Both the position numbers and the translations under genes were made by a program. A stretch of 32,573 nucleotides of DNA from an uncultured bacterium (lineage in GTDB: Bacteria > Patescibacteriota > Saccharimonadia > CAILAD01 > BJGX01), in NCBI GenBank assembly GCA_903832035.1, contig CAILAD010000022.1:1-32573 (forward strand), given 5' to 3'. The notes under the pieces are model-generated. The model was not told where the DNA came from. It made no database searches and saw only the letters and a list, made by a program, of their open reading frames with translations. Positions 1 to 8,214 of this stretch are shown piece after piece (the first letter of the stretch is position 1; each line of letters starts with the position of its first letter).

Positions 1-345
1 ACTGAACAGATTGTGGATAACTCCAGGCAGATGTACGCAACACCTAGAAGCGAAGTCGAAAAGATGATTTCAATTTGGACCGGTACGGACGAAGCTGAAA
101 ATAAAGATGCTGATAAGCAGCCTCAGAACTACTCATCCAAACACACTCAGTATGCACAGCAAAAGCCACATACACCCTCTGTGAGCGGAGTAGAGCCTAA
201 GAAGTATAGTGAGTTAGTAAACAAAAATAAAAACCACCACAGCGGCCCTAAACAGCACAATAATAATGGTGGAAATCATTCTAGCAGTAATAGGAACCGA
301 CATCAGAACAAGCCATTCTACCCCGCTAAAAATAAGTCTGAGTAA
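1..345 (+). CDS. C-terminal fragment of an unidentified protein, possibly a type IV secretion/VirD4-like ATPase
   Basis: The reading frame is open from the first base of the window, so the GTG at base 13 in the ORF track is probably not the start and the gene continues upstream. The first 30 or so residues (TEQIVDNSRQMYATPRSEVEKMI) look like a short helical segment. Such 'S(R)xxYxxPRxxVE' helices remind me of the C-terminal ends of TraG/VirD4/DUF87-type ATPases in CPR genomes; this is recollection, not a demonstrated match. The remaining 75 residues are a low-complexity, Asn/His/Lys/Ser-rich, probably disordered tail. It ends in TAA and points towards the dcw operon, so the two are convergent. 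Function should be treated as unknown. Confidence 0.55.
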   Translation, partial: TEQIVDNSRQMYATPRSEVEKMISIWTGTDEAENKDADKQPQNYSSKHTQYAQQKPHTPSVSGVEPKKYSELVNKNKNHHSGPKQHNNNGGNHSSSNRNRHQNKPFYPAKNKSE

Positions 346-750
346 CCGTCGAGCTTAATATATATTAAGACCAAACAAAGTTAGCTTATTGCTTACTTAA
401 TTGTTAGTAGTGTAAATAGTTATCACAGCAGTACTATTTACGGCCCTATTGGAGAATATAAAAATACCTTCATAAGTACTTGGATATAGAGGACTACTTA
501 CACCCGAAAGGTGTTATATATTCAGTGTCGCACAATGTATATTTTACGACTAAAGACTGAGCCTTACTAAATAACTTATAAATATGCTTATTTAGCTTAG
601 TTTTCAGATTTAATTTTATTTTATTTTTTTTACTCCCCTGTCTACCTTAAGCTTAACTCACTCTAAACTATACTTTTATGTGATTTTACCACTATTTACA
701 CATAAACAAAAACCGAACTTAATGTAGGCTAGAGCGAGTCTAAAATGCAA
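346..750. other. Gene-free intergenic region with several hairpins (possible structured RNA or terminators)
   Basis: No ORF with a ribosome binding site was found in these 405 bp. On the plus strand there is a perfect 16-bp palindrome CTTAATATATATTAAG (354-369). A 9-bp stem follows, GTAAATAGT/ACTATTTAC (412-420 with 433-441). A small ACACC/GGTGT stem closes a CGAAA loop (500-514), and an 8-bp stem CTAAATAA/TTATTTAG lies at 567-595. A T-rich run is at about 613-631. The order of hairpins followed by a T-tract would fit termination of the plus-strand gene or a small RNA ending near 630. I do not recognise RNase P, tmRNA, SRP or 6S signatures. Confidence 0.4.
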
Positions 751-1569
751 TTATTTATAGAAAACCTTGCCATTTATCCGTAGGTCTATATATTCGCCCA
801 CCTTTTTATTCTGCTTTTTTAGCTGGTCTAACACGGTTACTAGGTCGGTTATTTGTTCTTTAACTGGCCTAGTGGTATCAAGTCGTATTTTATAACCTGA
901 ATTAGTGACTGCGTAAATTTCAGTTGTTGTATCCTGTATTTCATAATTCGCAACCTTAATACCATTTGAAGGTAGGGCAGAATTGATATCCGAAACGAAT
1001 TTTACAAAAGTATCAGGAACTGTCTTCTCCCCTGCCTTCACCGGTAAGTTAGTACTATCTATCACCATTGGCAATCTCTTCAGTAACTCCTCTGTTGGTT
1101 GCCCTGCATACGCTCTACCATCCTCTGCTAATATAGATGTTGTAATACCTGATTTCCAGATTATACTCGGCTTCTGTTCGGTTATTGTCACCTTAATGGT
1201 ATTAAACGGTATTCGGTTTATTTTCGTACTAGCTATCTGGTAGTTATCTTTTTTAAGCTGTTTATTAATCTGATCGGCGGAAATGAAAAGTATGTTCTGG
1301 TTAAAAAATGAGCTGCCTACTATGTTTTCCACCTGAGATCTAATACTGTCTTCTGTTAGTGTCTGTTCACCAGTCACCTGGATTTTCTTTACTTTAAATA
1401 ATGACGAAATAACAACTACATAAAATAAACTGCCAAAAATAAGAATGGTCAATAAAATCATTAGGAACTTTTTGAAAGTAAATTTCTTTTTCTTTTTCTT
1501 AAGCTTAGGACCTGAATTTGGATCAAAAAAAACCTTAGTCTGTCTATTCTTAACCACCCTCCTTTCCAT
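751..1569 (-). CDS. ftsQ: Cell-division protein FtsQ/DivIB
   Basis: The protein has 272 residues. It has a short, very basic cytoplasmic N-terminus (a Lys run at about 23-33), one membrane segment at about 36-55, then a POTRA-like domain (about 56-130, starting FKVKKIQVTGEQTLTED) and a beta-rich FtsQ domain. This is the standard FtsQ/DivIB layout. Family members link the septal synthase FtsW-FtsI to FtsL/FtsB outside the membrane. The gene is last in the dcw operon; its ATG lies one base after the murG stop, with AGGA about 7 nt upstream. ftsA and ftsZ do not follow. The low-complexity Lys tract is encoded by an A-rich stretch. Confidence 0.9.
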   Translation of the reverse strand: MERRVVKNRQTKVFFDPNSGPKLKKKKKKFTFKKFLMILLTILIFGSLFYVVVISSLFKVKKIQVTGEQTLTEDSIRSQVENIVGSSFFNQNILFISADQINKQLKKDNYQIASTKINRIPFNTIKVTITEQKPSIIWKSGITTSILAEDGRAYAGQPTEELLKRLPMVIDSTNLPVKAGEKTVPDTFVKFVSDINSALPSNGIKVANYEIQDTTTEIYAVTNSGYKIRLDTTRPVKEQITDLVTVLDQLKKQNKKVGEYIDLRINGKVFYK

Positions 1570-1570
1570 G

Positions 1571-2710
1571 CTATTTTCCTGCTCCTATAATTAGCTTGGC
1601 AATCCTGGTAGCTGAATCAGGAATCCAAAATTCGTGTATAGATTTTTGTAGGTACTTCTTAGCATCCTTATTAGAGAGAATTTTATCAATCTCCGAACAC
1701 AAACCTATTGGTGTTAGTTTTTCTTGATCAATAATTCTAGCCGCACCCATCTTCACTAAGAATTCAGCATTTTTTTGCTGATGATTATTGGCAGAATGTG
1801 GACTAGGGATTAGTATGGTCGATTTGGAGTGCGCAGCGACCTCGGCAATCGAGCTAGCACTTGGTCTAATTACAGCTACGTCTGTCAAGAATAAGGCATC
1901 CCCCATCTCGCCGTGTAAAAATTCGTAGGGACGATAACTATCTTTCAAATTATCCGGTAATCTGTCGAGAGCAATTCTTGCTCTCTCGATTCCTTGAGTT
2001 CCAGTATGGTGAATAATATTATACTTACTGGTTATTATCTCGATACCGCTAAAAATAATATCATTTATAGACTCAGCCCCCTGTGATCCTGCAAATACAA
2101 ATATAATTGGCTTTTTAGCCTTGAAGTCGAATTCATTATTAGCCTTTTTAATATTGGTACTAAGTAATTCTTTTCTAACAGGGTTACCAGTGAATACTAT
2201 CTTATTTTTTTCTGGTAATTCACTAAACGCTTCAGCCGGAAAACCGGTAGCGATAGCTTTAGCGCTAGATGCAAGCATCTTACTTGCAACACCAAGTACA
2301 GAATCAGAATCGTGTATTACTAAAGGGATATTTAATGAAGACGCGGCTAGACCGACAGGGAGTGATACGTAGCCACCTTTTGTAAACACCACATCAGGCT
2401 TGAACTTTTTTAGGATTTTTTTAGCCTGGAAATATCCTTTGCCAAAACGGAATAAGTCAGCCGCATTTTTTTTGTTAGTCTTTATATCTCGAAGTTCCTG
2501 ATGCCATTTACGTCTATAGCGACGAAATTTTCCTGTAGAAATAGCGACGTAATCAATACCATAGTTAGATATTAATTTTCTTTCCATGTCAGAACCTGAA
2601 CCTATAAAGACAATACTGCTATCTTTATCAGAATCACGCAGCGCGTCTACTACTGCTAATACCGGTGTTATGTGCCCGGCTGTTCCGCCGCCGCAAACCA
2701 CGATTTTCAT
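1571..2710 (-). CDS. murG: UDP-GlcNAc:lipid I N-acetylglucosaminyltransferase MurG
   Basis: The 379-residue protein has the full GT-B (GT28) layout. The N-terminal glycine loop GGGTAGHITP at residues 7-16 is diagnostic of MurG and fixes the ATG as the true start. The C-terminal half carries GSQGAESIND and a sugar-nucleotide region around RPSASSIAE. It adds GlcNAc to lipid I on the inner face of the membrane to give lipid II. A good Shine-Dalgarno site, AAAGGAGAA, lies inside the ftsW coding sequence because the first 77 bp of murG overlap the 3' end of ftsW in another frame. ftsQ follows after one base. Confidence 0.97.
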   Translation of the reverse strand: MKIVVCGGGTAGHITPVLAVVDALRDSDKDSSIVFIGSGSDMERKLISNYGIDYVAISTGKFRRYRRKWHQELRDIKTNKKNAADLFRFGKGYFQAKKILKKFKPDVVFTKGGYVSLPVGLAASSLNIPLVIHDSDSVLGVASKMLASSAKAIATGFPAEAFSELPEKNKIVFTGNPVRKELLSTNIKKANNEFDFKAKKPIIFVFAGSQGAESINDIIFSGIEIITSKYNIIHHTGTQGIERARIALDRLPDNLKDSYRPYEFLHGEMGDALFLTDVAVIRPSASSIAEVAAHSKSTILIPSPHSANNHQQKNAEFLVKMGAARIIDQEKLTPIGLCSEIDKILSNKDAKKYLQKSIHEFWIPDSATRIAKLIIGAGK

Positions 2711-3860
2711 CTAGCTGTTCTCCTTTCGTGTAACGTGAAATGTTTTGCAAAATGCCAATCGCTATAAGCAAAGCTAGCAAGCTAGTTCCACCGTAACTGA
2801 CAAATGGCAGGGTAATACCTGTTAATGGTACTAGACCAACCATTGCTGCTACGTTGAAAAAGGCCTGAAAGCCTATCCATGCTATTATACCCCCGGCAAC
2901 AAGTCTAGAGTAATCATCTGGGGCATCTCGCACGATCCTATATCCCCTCCAGAGAAATCCTATAATCAAAGAGATTATAAGTATGCAGCCCAAGAATCCA
3001 AACTCCTCACCAATTATAGCGAAGATGGAGTCATTGGTTGCTTCTGGTAAATACCCGTAGGCCTGCAGACTTTTACCAAGTCCCTTACCCAAGACTCCGC
3101 CCGAACCAATTGCTATTAATGCCTGATTGATATGATAGCCGGACCCAGTTGGATCATTGGATGTATTTAGAAATGTTAAATACCTAGCCAGGCGGTAGCT
3201 TGAGCTAGCTACCAACAATACCGCTCCCGCGATTAGACTAGTAAACGCAATTAAGAACATCTGAATTGAAACGCCTGAAAGAAAATACATCGTAAGAATT
3301 GTCGACACGATAACGGATGCCGAACCCATGTCTTTTTGCAAAAATACAACTAGCGCCATAGACAGTCCTATTATAGCCATAATTGGTAATAGTCCCTCTA
3401 TTGGATTATTTAGTTTTTCTTTATTTTTCTGTATCCACGCGGCGACAAATAAAATTACCCCAAGCTTAAAAAATTCCACTGGTTGAAAGTTGATTAATGG
3501 ACCTAGGTGAATCCATCTAGAGGCGCCATTTGATTTAACCGATATTCCCGGCACCAACACTAAAAACATCAGTAGAAGCGAACCGTAGAAAAATACGCTC
3601 GCATACTTCTGCCAGAATGTGTAATGTATTCGACTAATAAAATACCAAAGTAATACTCCCAGCCCTAAGCTAAAAGTCTGGGTAATGAAAAAAGTATTTT
3701 TACTGCTACTACCCCCTGTTTGCTTGAGTACAGTTATCCAGCCGATTGAGTAAATCATGATAAGCCCAATCGCTATTAGGGCAAATATTAAAATTGTAAG
3801 AGTGTAGTCAGGCCTATGTGATGCTTGAAACGGCTTGGTTTTTCTTCTTTGGGGGTTCAT
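2634..3860 (-). CDS. ftsW: SEDS-family lipid II polymerase FtsW
   Basis: The protein has 408 residues and about ten hydrophobic segments. It carries the SEDS signature YLPEATNDSIFAIIGEEFG and a PLTGITLPFVSYGG segment near the C-terminus. FtsW polymerises lipid II into glycan strands with its partner transpeptidase, here the ftsI product two genes upstream. The last ~25 residues (RGLRRRNSRAHNTG...) are a basic cytoplasmic tail translated from DNA that also encodes the MurG N-terminus. The start follows the mraY stop by about 10 nt and only a weak GAGAGG lies upstream. RodA is the close paralogue, but the position in the dcw cluster supports FtsW. Confidence 0.95.
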   Translation of the reverse strand: MNPQRRKTKPFQASHRPDYTLTILIFALIAIGLIMIYSIGWITVLKQTGGSSSKNTFFITQTFSLGLGVLLWYFISRIHYTFWQKYASVFFYGSLLLMFLVLVPGISVKSNGASRWIHLGPLINFQPVEFFKLGVILFVAAWIQKNKEKLNNPIEGLLPIMAIIGLSMALVVFLQKDMGSASVIVSTILTMYFLSGVSIQMFLIAFTSLIAGAVLLVASSSYRLARYLTFLNTSNDPTGSGYHINQALIAIGSGGVLGKGLGKSLQAYGYLPEATNDSIFAIIGEEFGFLGCILIISLIIGFLWRGYRIVRDAPDDYSRLVAGGIIAWIGFQAFFNVAAMVGLVPLTGITLPFVSYGGTSLLALLIAIGILQNISRYTKGEQLDENRGLRRRNSRAHNTGISSSRRAA

Positions 3861-3870
3861 ATTCTGAAAC

Positions 3871-4893
3871 TTAGCCTCTCATTATTAAGCCAAGGAGCAT
3901 GCCTAGAACTGCACTAACGGCACCAATCACCCACAAACGCATAGTGACTTTTGTTTCTGGCCAACCTATAGCCTCGAGGTGATGATGTAGTGGTGCAGAT
4001 AAGAATATCTTCCTCTTAAAGACTCTCTTAGAGAATATCTGTACCAGGCTCGAACCAGCTTCAATTACAAACACAGCGGCAATCACCGGCAATATAAAAA
4101 CCGAATTCGTCAACATGGCAACCACACCTAGTGCGGTACCGAATGCAAATGAACCTGTATCCCCCATAAAGAACCGAGCTGGGAAGATATTAAACCAAGT
4201 ATAGGCCAGCACTGCCCCTACCATAGCGAGACAGAACCCAGCGATACCATAATTTCCCTGCGCAAAAGCAATAACGCTATAGGCTCCAAAACATGTAGAC
4301 AGCAATCCTCCAGCTAATCCATCTAGTCCATCAGCTATGTTTACCGCATTCGCTGTTGATACAACAACTAGGACAAACAAAGGAATGTATAGCCAGCCTA
4401 TTTCGAAATTACCGACTGCTGGTACGTGGATTTGGCTATAGCCTAGTCTAAAAAAGAAGTATAAAGCTCCGGTCAAGGCAACAGCTAATATAAGCGCCAT
4501 CTTAAGAGAGCCACGTATACCGGCTATTCCACTATTTCCCCTTATATTTATAAAATCATCCAGTAGTCCTACCCCACCCGCAGCAACAAGGCCAAACACT
4601 GGCAGGTAGGTCTGCGATCTACTCCAGTTTAGAGTAAGCATAGTAATTGTTACTGCAACAACACCCACAATTCCAGCCATAGTTGGTATATTTCGTTTAT
4701 GCTTTGCAGCATGCAATTTATAGTATACTGGTGCTTTTTCTCCCGTCATCGCATCTGTACGGATTTTCTTCCAGACTTTGTACTTAAAAGCGAAATGCGT
4801 ATATAAAGGAGTGAAGGCCATTGCCAATATAAAGCATATGAAGCCCTGAAAAAGTATGTGTGTCATTTCGACAGTAAGTGTTGTTCCAAACAT
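3871..4893 (-). CDS. mraY: Phospho-N-acetylmuramoyl-pentapeptide transferase MraY
   Basis: The 340-residue polytopic membrane protein of the PNPT family makes lipid I from UDP-MurNAc-pentapeptide and undecaprenyl phosphate. Visible family motifs are ANAVNIADGLDGLAGG (canonical NAVNLTDGLDGLA), FMGDTGS with the catalytic Asp, and the histidine cluster APLHHHLEAIGWPE. Length is near the usual 320-360. GGGAG lies 5 nt before the ATG. It sits between ftsI and ftsW; the murF and murD genes that often flank mraY are absent here. Confidence 0.97.
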   Translation of the reverse strand: MFGTTLTVEMTHILFQGFICFILAMAFTPLYTHFAFKYKVWKKIRTDAMTGEKAPVYYKLHAAKHKRNIPTMAGIVGVVAVTITMLTLNWSRSQTYLPVFGLVAAGGVGLLDDFINIRGNSGIAGIRGSLKMALILAVALTGALYFFFRLGYSQIHVPAVGNFEIGWLYIPLFVLVVVSTANAVNIADGLDGLAGGLLSTCFGAYSVIAFAQGNYGIAGFCLAMVGAVLAYTWFNIFPARFFMGDTGSFAFGTALGVVAMLTNSVFILPVIAAVFVIEAGSSLVQIFSKRVFKRKIFLSAPLHHHLEAIGWPETKVTMRLWVIGAVSAVLGMLLGLIMRG

Positions 4894-4923
4894 AACGTCT
4901 CCCTATTTTACCAAATTTTACTC

Positions 4924-6654
4924 TTAATTCCCACTAGGTGGTACCTGATAATACTTGAATAATTCTTTGGCTACAGTTGAAAAGGCTGGTACAGCAGTCA
5001 CTTCTGCAAAGCCATCGACCTTCGGATAATCTATCCTAACAAACATAATAAACTTGGGGTTATCGGCAGGGGCAAAGCCAATGAAGCTACCTATATTCTT
5101 ATTTGCTTCATAGCCTAGCCCATCAGCTCTTGGCACCTGCGCTGTACCGGTCTTACCGGCGATACTGTATCCTTTCATTCTCGTCATCCAGCCCGAGCCA
5201 TGCTCAACCACTTGAGTCATCATTTGCGTTATTTTACTGGCTGCATCTGAACTAATAACTGACCTGACTACCTCTGGTTTATTTGGAATCAAATCACCAT
5301 TATTATCAAGTGTTCCTGCTACTATCGTAGGCTTAACTAGCACACCCTTGTTAGCAATTGCTGATACTGCAGAAAGCATTTGAACTGAATTTACAGAAAT
5401 ACCCTGCCCGAAAGTCATGTTGGCATAGTCTACGTCATAAGTCGTAGGGGGTTTAATTTGGCTACTAACCTCACCGGCCTGCTCGATACCGGTAACTTTA
5501 CCTAATCCGAACTTCTTCAGGTACTCATAAAATAACTGCTTTCCGGCTGCGGTTATCTCCTTGGGATTACCTCCTAGTTGTTCAAGGACAAATACCACGC
5601 CTGTGTTTAGTGATTTCTGAATAACATCAGTCATATTCTGAATACCGAACTTGTGATTTTCAGCGTTCTTAATGGTCTTACCACTAATTACAACTTCTCC
5701 AGTATCATTATATGTCGTTTCTGGTTTAACCTTACCAGCATCTAACCCTGAAGCCATAGTTATAGTCTTAAATCCACTACCGGGCTCAAACAAGCTAGAC
5801 ACACTGCTATTAGAAAAGAGTTTATAGTCTGTTACATTTCTAAAATTATTTGGATCATAACTTGGATAGTTAACCATGGCTTTAATTGCACCTGTGCTTG
5901 GATCCATAATAATTATGCTACCAGATTCAGCCTTGTTTCCATCTACAGCAGCCTTTAGAGCATCGCTAGCAACTTGCTGTAATCCCCTATCAAGTGTTAA
6001 AACGTAACTTTTACCATCCTTCGGATCGATGAGCGTATTTTCTGCACTATTTATAGGCACCCCTAATGCATCTGTAACTGTATTGTAACGACCTGTAGTA
6101 CCAGATAAATCACTGTTCGCAAATTGTTCTAAGCCGTACTGCCCCTCCCCGTCATCGTTTACATACCCCAAGACCTGTGAAAATAGATCGGCTTCAGGAT
6201 AATAACGACTAGCTCTCTTCTGTAAAATGACACCAGGTAGGGATAGGCTCTTTAACTTATCGGCCTGTTCACTACTTACGGCTTTATTAATTTCAGCGTA
6301 CCTAGTATTTGCTGTTAACTTGTCGATTATCTGATCACTGGGTGTATTTATTATCTTCGATATCTCATCTGATGTCTTTCCGGGGTCCTTGACGAACTTG
6401 GGGTCTACAGCTAAGTTATATACCTCAGTGTTAAGCGCTATGGGATATAAGCCATCTGACTCTTTTATGTAAACAAGTCCTCTTTGGGCAGGGATGTCGA
6501 ACTTCCTTGACTGCTGTTGTATGGCTTTAGATGCGTATTCCTTGCCTTGAATAGCTTGTACGTAGAATAATTTCCCGACAGCGAGCAGCCATAGGATAGC
6601 AAAAACAATGGCGACTCCAAATAGCCTTAAGCTTGGTCGAGATTTAGGAAGCAT
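4924..6654 (-). CDS. ftsI: Septal class B penicillin-binding protein (FtsI/PBP2-type transpeptidase)
   Basis: The 576-residue protein has one N-terminal membrane anchor (about 11-32), a PBP dimerisation domain (about 50-205) and a transpeptidase domain (about 220-570). All three active-site motifs are present: SxxK as SGFK at 293-296, SxN as SLN at 348-350 and KTG at 501-503 (AGKTGTAQ). It cross-links septal peptidoglycan with FtsW. The ATG follows the ftsL-like stop by one base and has no clear Shine-Dalgarno site, which suggests translational coupling. The C-terminus ends soon after the transpeptidase domain, with no PASTA repeats. Confidence 0.95.
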   Translation of the reverse strand: MLPKSRPSLRLFGVAIVFAILWLLAVGKLFYVQAIQGKEYASKAIQQQSRKFDIPAQRGLVYIKESDGLYPIALNTEVYNLAVDPKFVKDPGKTSDEISKIINTPSDQIIDKLTANTRYAEINKAVSSEQADKLKSLSLPGVILQKRASRYYPEADLFSQVLGYVNDDGEGQYGLEQFANSDLSGTTGRYNTVTDALGVPINSAENTLIDPKDGKSYVLTLDRGLQQVASDALKAAVDGNKAESGSIIIMDPSTGAIKAMVNYPSYDPNNFRNVTDYKLFSNSSVSSLFEPGSGFKTITMASGLDAGKVKPETTYNDTGEVVISGKTIKNAENHKFGIQNMTDVIQKSLNTGVVFVLEQLGGNPKEITAAGKQLFYEYLKKFGLGKVTGIEQAGEVSSQIKPPTTYDVDYANMTFGQGISVNSVQMLSAVSAIANKGVLVKPTIVAGTLDNNGDLIPNKPEVVRSVISSDAASKITQMMTQVVEHGSGWMTRMKGYSIAGKTGTAQVPRADGLGYEANKNIGSFIGFAPADNPKFIMFVRIDYPKVDGFAEVTAVPAFSTVAKELFKYYQVPPSGN

Positions 6655-6655
6655 A

Positions 6656-6979
6656 CTAGTGCGCCGTTGCGTAGGAAACCGTATCAGTCTTAATTAAACC
6701 GGCACTGGTAGCATTCGCTTTTGCCTGAGCAAGCGACTGCACGCGTGCAGCTTCAATTTGTAGCTTTTGCTTCTCTGTGGTCAGATTTGCTTGAGTATTT
6801 TGTAGATTTGAAATCTTGTAGTTGAAGACTGAAGTTTTAGTAATTTGGTTGAGGTACAAAAGAGATAAGACAATAACAAATCCTAGAAGTAATAAACCAA
6901 CCGAAAAAGGACCCGTTTGGAATGATAGTTTATTTCGGGTTATATTTTGGTTTCGGCGTAATGCTGTTGCAGATGTCAT
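6656..6979 (-). CDS. ftsL: FtsL-like small bitopic division protein
   Basis: The true start is taken as the ATG at 6979 (MTSATALRR), because AAGGAG lies 6 nt upstream. The longer TTG start at 7042 in the ORF track would translate an A-rich leader as a Lys/Asn repeat. The resulting 107-residue protein has a basic cytoplasmic tail, one membrane segment (about FSVGLLLLGFVIVLSLLYL) and an extracytoplasmic coiled coil (KISNLQNTQANLTTEKQKLQIEAARVQSLAQAKA). Size, topology and position between rsmH and ftsI are those of FtsL. FtsL sequences are poorly conserved, so the call rests on layout and context; DivIC/FtsB is the alternative. Confidence 0.8.
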   Translation of the reverse strand: MTSATALRRNQNITRNKLSFQTGPFSVGLLLLGFVIVLSLLYLNQITKTSVFNYKISNLQNTQANLTTEKQKLQIEAARVQSLAQAKANATSAGLIKTDTVSYATAH

Positions 6980-7004
6980 TGATTCTCCTTTTTGTATTTG
7001 TATA

Positions 7005-7028
7005 TTTTTGTTTTTGTTTTTGTTTTTG
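7005..7028. repeat. (TTTTTG)4 hexanucleotide tract in the ftsL leader
   Basis: Four perfect TTTTTG units occur in tandem; read on the coding strand they are CAAAAA repeats upstream of the ftsL Shine-Dalgarno site. Two further units are at 8106-8117 upstream of rsmH. The tract is unstructured and purine-rich on the mRNA side, and could be a slippage-prone microsatellite or an A-rich ribosome standby site. Confidence 0.7.
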
Positions 7029-7070
7029 ATGTAGTTTAGCAAGCTTGAAAAACTATAAATAGTTCAATAC

Positions 7071-7142
7071 TTACTGAACTGTAATTACACGTACCTTTAG
7101 TTTTCTGGCTCGTGGGCTTTCGTTTTTGATGACTAAGGTCAT
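7071..7142 (-). CDS. Candidate 23-residue basic microprotein between rsmH and ftsL
   Basis: This ORF is too short for the supplied track. An excellent Shine-Dalgarno site, AAAAAGGAGGGTCAA, directly precedes an ATG that opens MTLVIKNESPRARKLKVRVITVQ, closed by TAA. The peptide is strongly basic with seven Lys/Arg residues. Its SPRARKLKVR stretch resembles the conserved C-terminal motif of the neighbouring RsmH (NPRARSAKLRAVE). It could be a real small protein, a leader peptide controlling ftsL, or a decayed copy of the rsmH 3' end. The Shine-Dalgarno site is among the best in the operon, which is the main reason to believe it is translated. Confidence 0.5.
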   Translation of the reverse strand: MTLVIKNESPRARKLKVRVITVQ

Positions 7143-7165
7143 TTGACCCTCCTTTTTATTTTTGT

Positions 7166-8071
7166 TTAATTAATTTTCTCAACGGCTCTAAGTTTAGCAC
7201 TTCTAGCGCGCGGATTTGATTTATCGAATTTATCGCCCGTAATGGGCTTTTTGGTAACCGGACTGAATTCAGGATCTGTTTCGATTTGTCCAAATTCATT
7301 TCTTCTGGGTGTGCATAGGCTTTTAAAGCTACGCTTAACCATCCTATCTTCCAGTGAATGGAAGCTTATAATAGCTACCCTACCACCAATACTAACTTCT
7401 TCTGGGATTACCTTTAGAAGTCTATCTAACTCTCCTAGTTCATCATTTACTGCTATTCGGAGTGCTTGAAAACTCTTGGTGGCTGAATTTATTTTTCCGT
7501 GTCTACCAATTCTGTTAGATATTATGTCTGCAAGCTGTGTGGTTGTTTTGATCTCTGAGATATTTCTCTGTTTTACAATCTCACTTGCTATCGCTCTACT
7601 CTGTCTTTCTTCACCGTACTTATAAAGTATGTCCGCAATATCCTTTTCAGTGTATCCATTGACGATATCGTAAGCTGTTAGTTGGGACGTTGCGTCCATT
7701 CTCATATCTAGAGCTCCTTCACTGCTAAAACTAAATCCTCTTTCGGGAGAATCTATCTGCGGTGAACTAACGCCAATATCAGCAAGTATCATATCGGGCT
7801 TTTTACTAAATACTTGCCAGTCAATATCGCCAAAATCTGATTTTATAATTTTAACGTTACTTCTACCGGTGAACTTTGTCTGTAAGTATTCTACTGCTTC
7901 CGGATCTCTGTCAAAAAGATATCCAAAGCCAGTATCCCCTACTCGCTCAAGCAAAGCTTCGCTATGGCCTCCGTATCCGGCGGTTAAGTCTGCGAAGACT
8001 TCTCCACTTCTTGGAGCTAGAACTTCCAATACATTATCTAATAAAACTGGTATGTGTTTTTTCATTGTCAA
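7166..8071 (-). CDS. rsmH: 16S rRNA (cytosine-1402-N4)-methyltransferase RsmH (MraW)
   Basis: The 301-residue SAM-dependent methyltransferase modifies C1402 in the ribosomal P site. Motifs seen are HIPVLLDNVLEVL at the N-terminus, DLTAGYGGHS (SAM loop; canonical DATLGxGGHS), ALDMRMD, ISFHSLEDRMVKR and the C-terminal NPRARSAKLRAVE. The start is uncertain: TTG at 8071 has AGG five bases upstream, while ATG at 8065 (MKKHIPVLL) is the usual codon but is 11 nt from that AGG. The start lies two bases after the stop of a 46-codon ORF, which suggests coupling if that ORF is real. Confidence 0.96.
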   Translation of the reverse strand: MTMKKHIPVLLDNVLEVLAPRSGEVFADLTAGYGGHSEALLERVGDTGFGYLFDRDPEAVEYLQTKFTGRSNVKIIKSDFGDIDWQVFSKKPDMILADIGVSSPQIDSPERGFSFSSEGALDMRMDATSQLTAYDIVNGYTEKDIADILYKYGEERQSRAIASEIVKQRNISEIKTTTQLADIISNRIGRHGKINSATKSFQALRIAVNDELGELDRLLKVIPEEVSIGGRVAIISFHSLEDRMVKRSFKSLCTPRRNEFGQIETDPEFSPVTKKPITGDKFDKSNPRARSAKLRAVEKIN

Positions 8072-8073
8072 GG

Positions 8074-8214
8074 TTACCTATTCAGCAGCCAGCTATGTAT
8101 TTCTGTTTTTGTTTTTGATTCTACCCTAGATTGGGTAGTTAAATGTGGCAAGGACCTATTTAATAAGTCCTTGTAAAGTTGAGATAGTTTGTGAGGTGGA
8201 GTTTTTTGTTGCAT
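8074..8214 (-). CDS. Possible 46-residue ORF between mraZ and rsmH
   Basis: An ATG at 8214 opens a frame of 46 codons (MQQKTPPHKLSQLYKDLL...) ending in TAA two bases before the rsmH TTG start. No Shine-Dalgarno site is visible before the ATG, and an in-frame TGA lies 27 bases further upstream. The frame contains two hairpins, CAAGGAC/GTCCTTG and CTACCC/GGGTAG, and two CAAAAA units, so it could equally be an untranslated leader with attenuator-like structure. The peptide is hydrophilic with a plausible amphipathic N-terminal half. No family is recognised. Confidence 0.3.
   Translation of the reverse strand: MQQKTPPHKLSQLYKDLLNRSLPHLTTQSRVESKTKTEIHSWLLNR

Noticed and set aside
983-1243. 86-aa plus-strand ORF
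   Set aside because: Antisense to ftsQ, no ribosome site.
7005-7028. CRISPR-like or other array
   Set aside because: Pure tandem hexamers without spacers; a microsatellite-type tract.
6980-7042. N-terminal extension of the FtsL-like ORF (MLNYIKNKNKNKNIQIQKGES)
   Set aside because: It is a translation of the CAAAAA microsatellite and the Shine-Dalgarno site from a TTG; the ATG at 6979 with AAGGAG is the better start.
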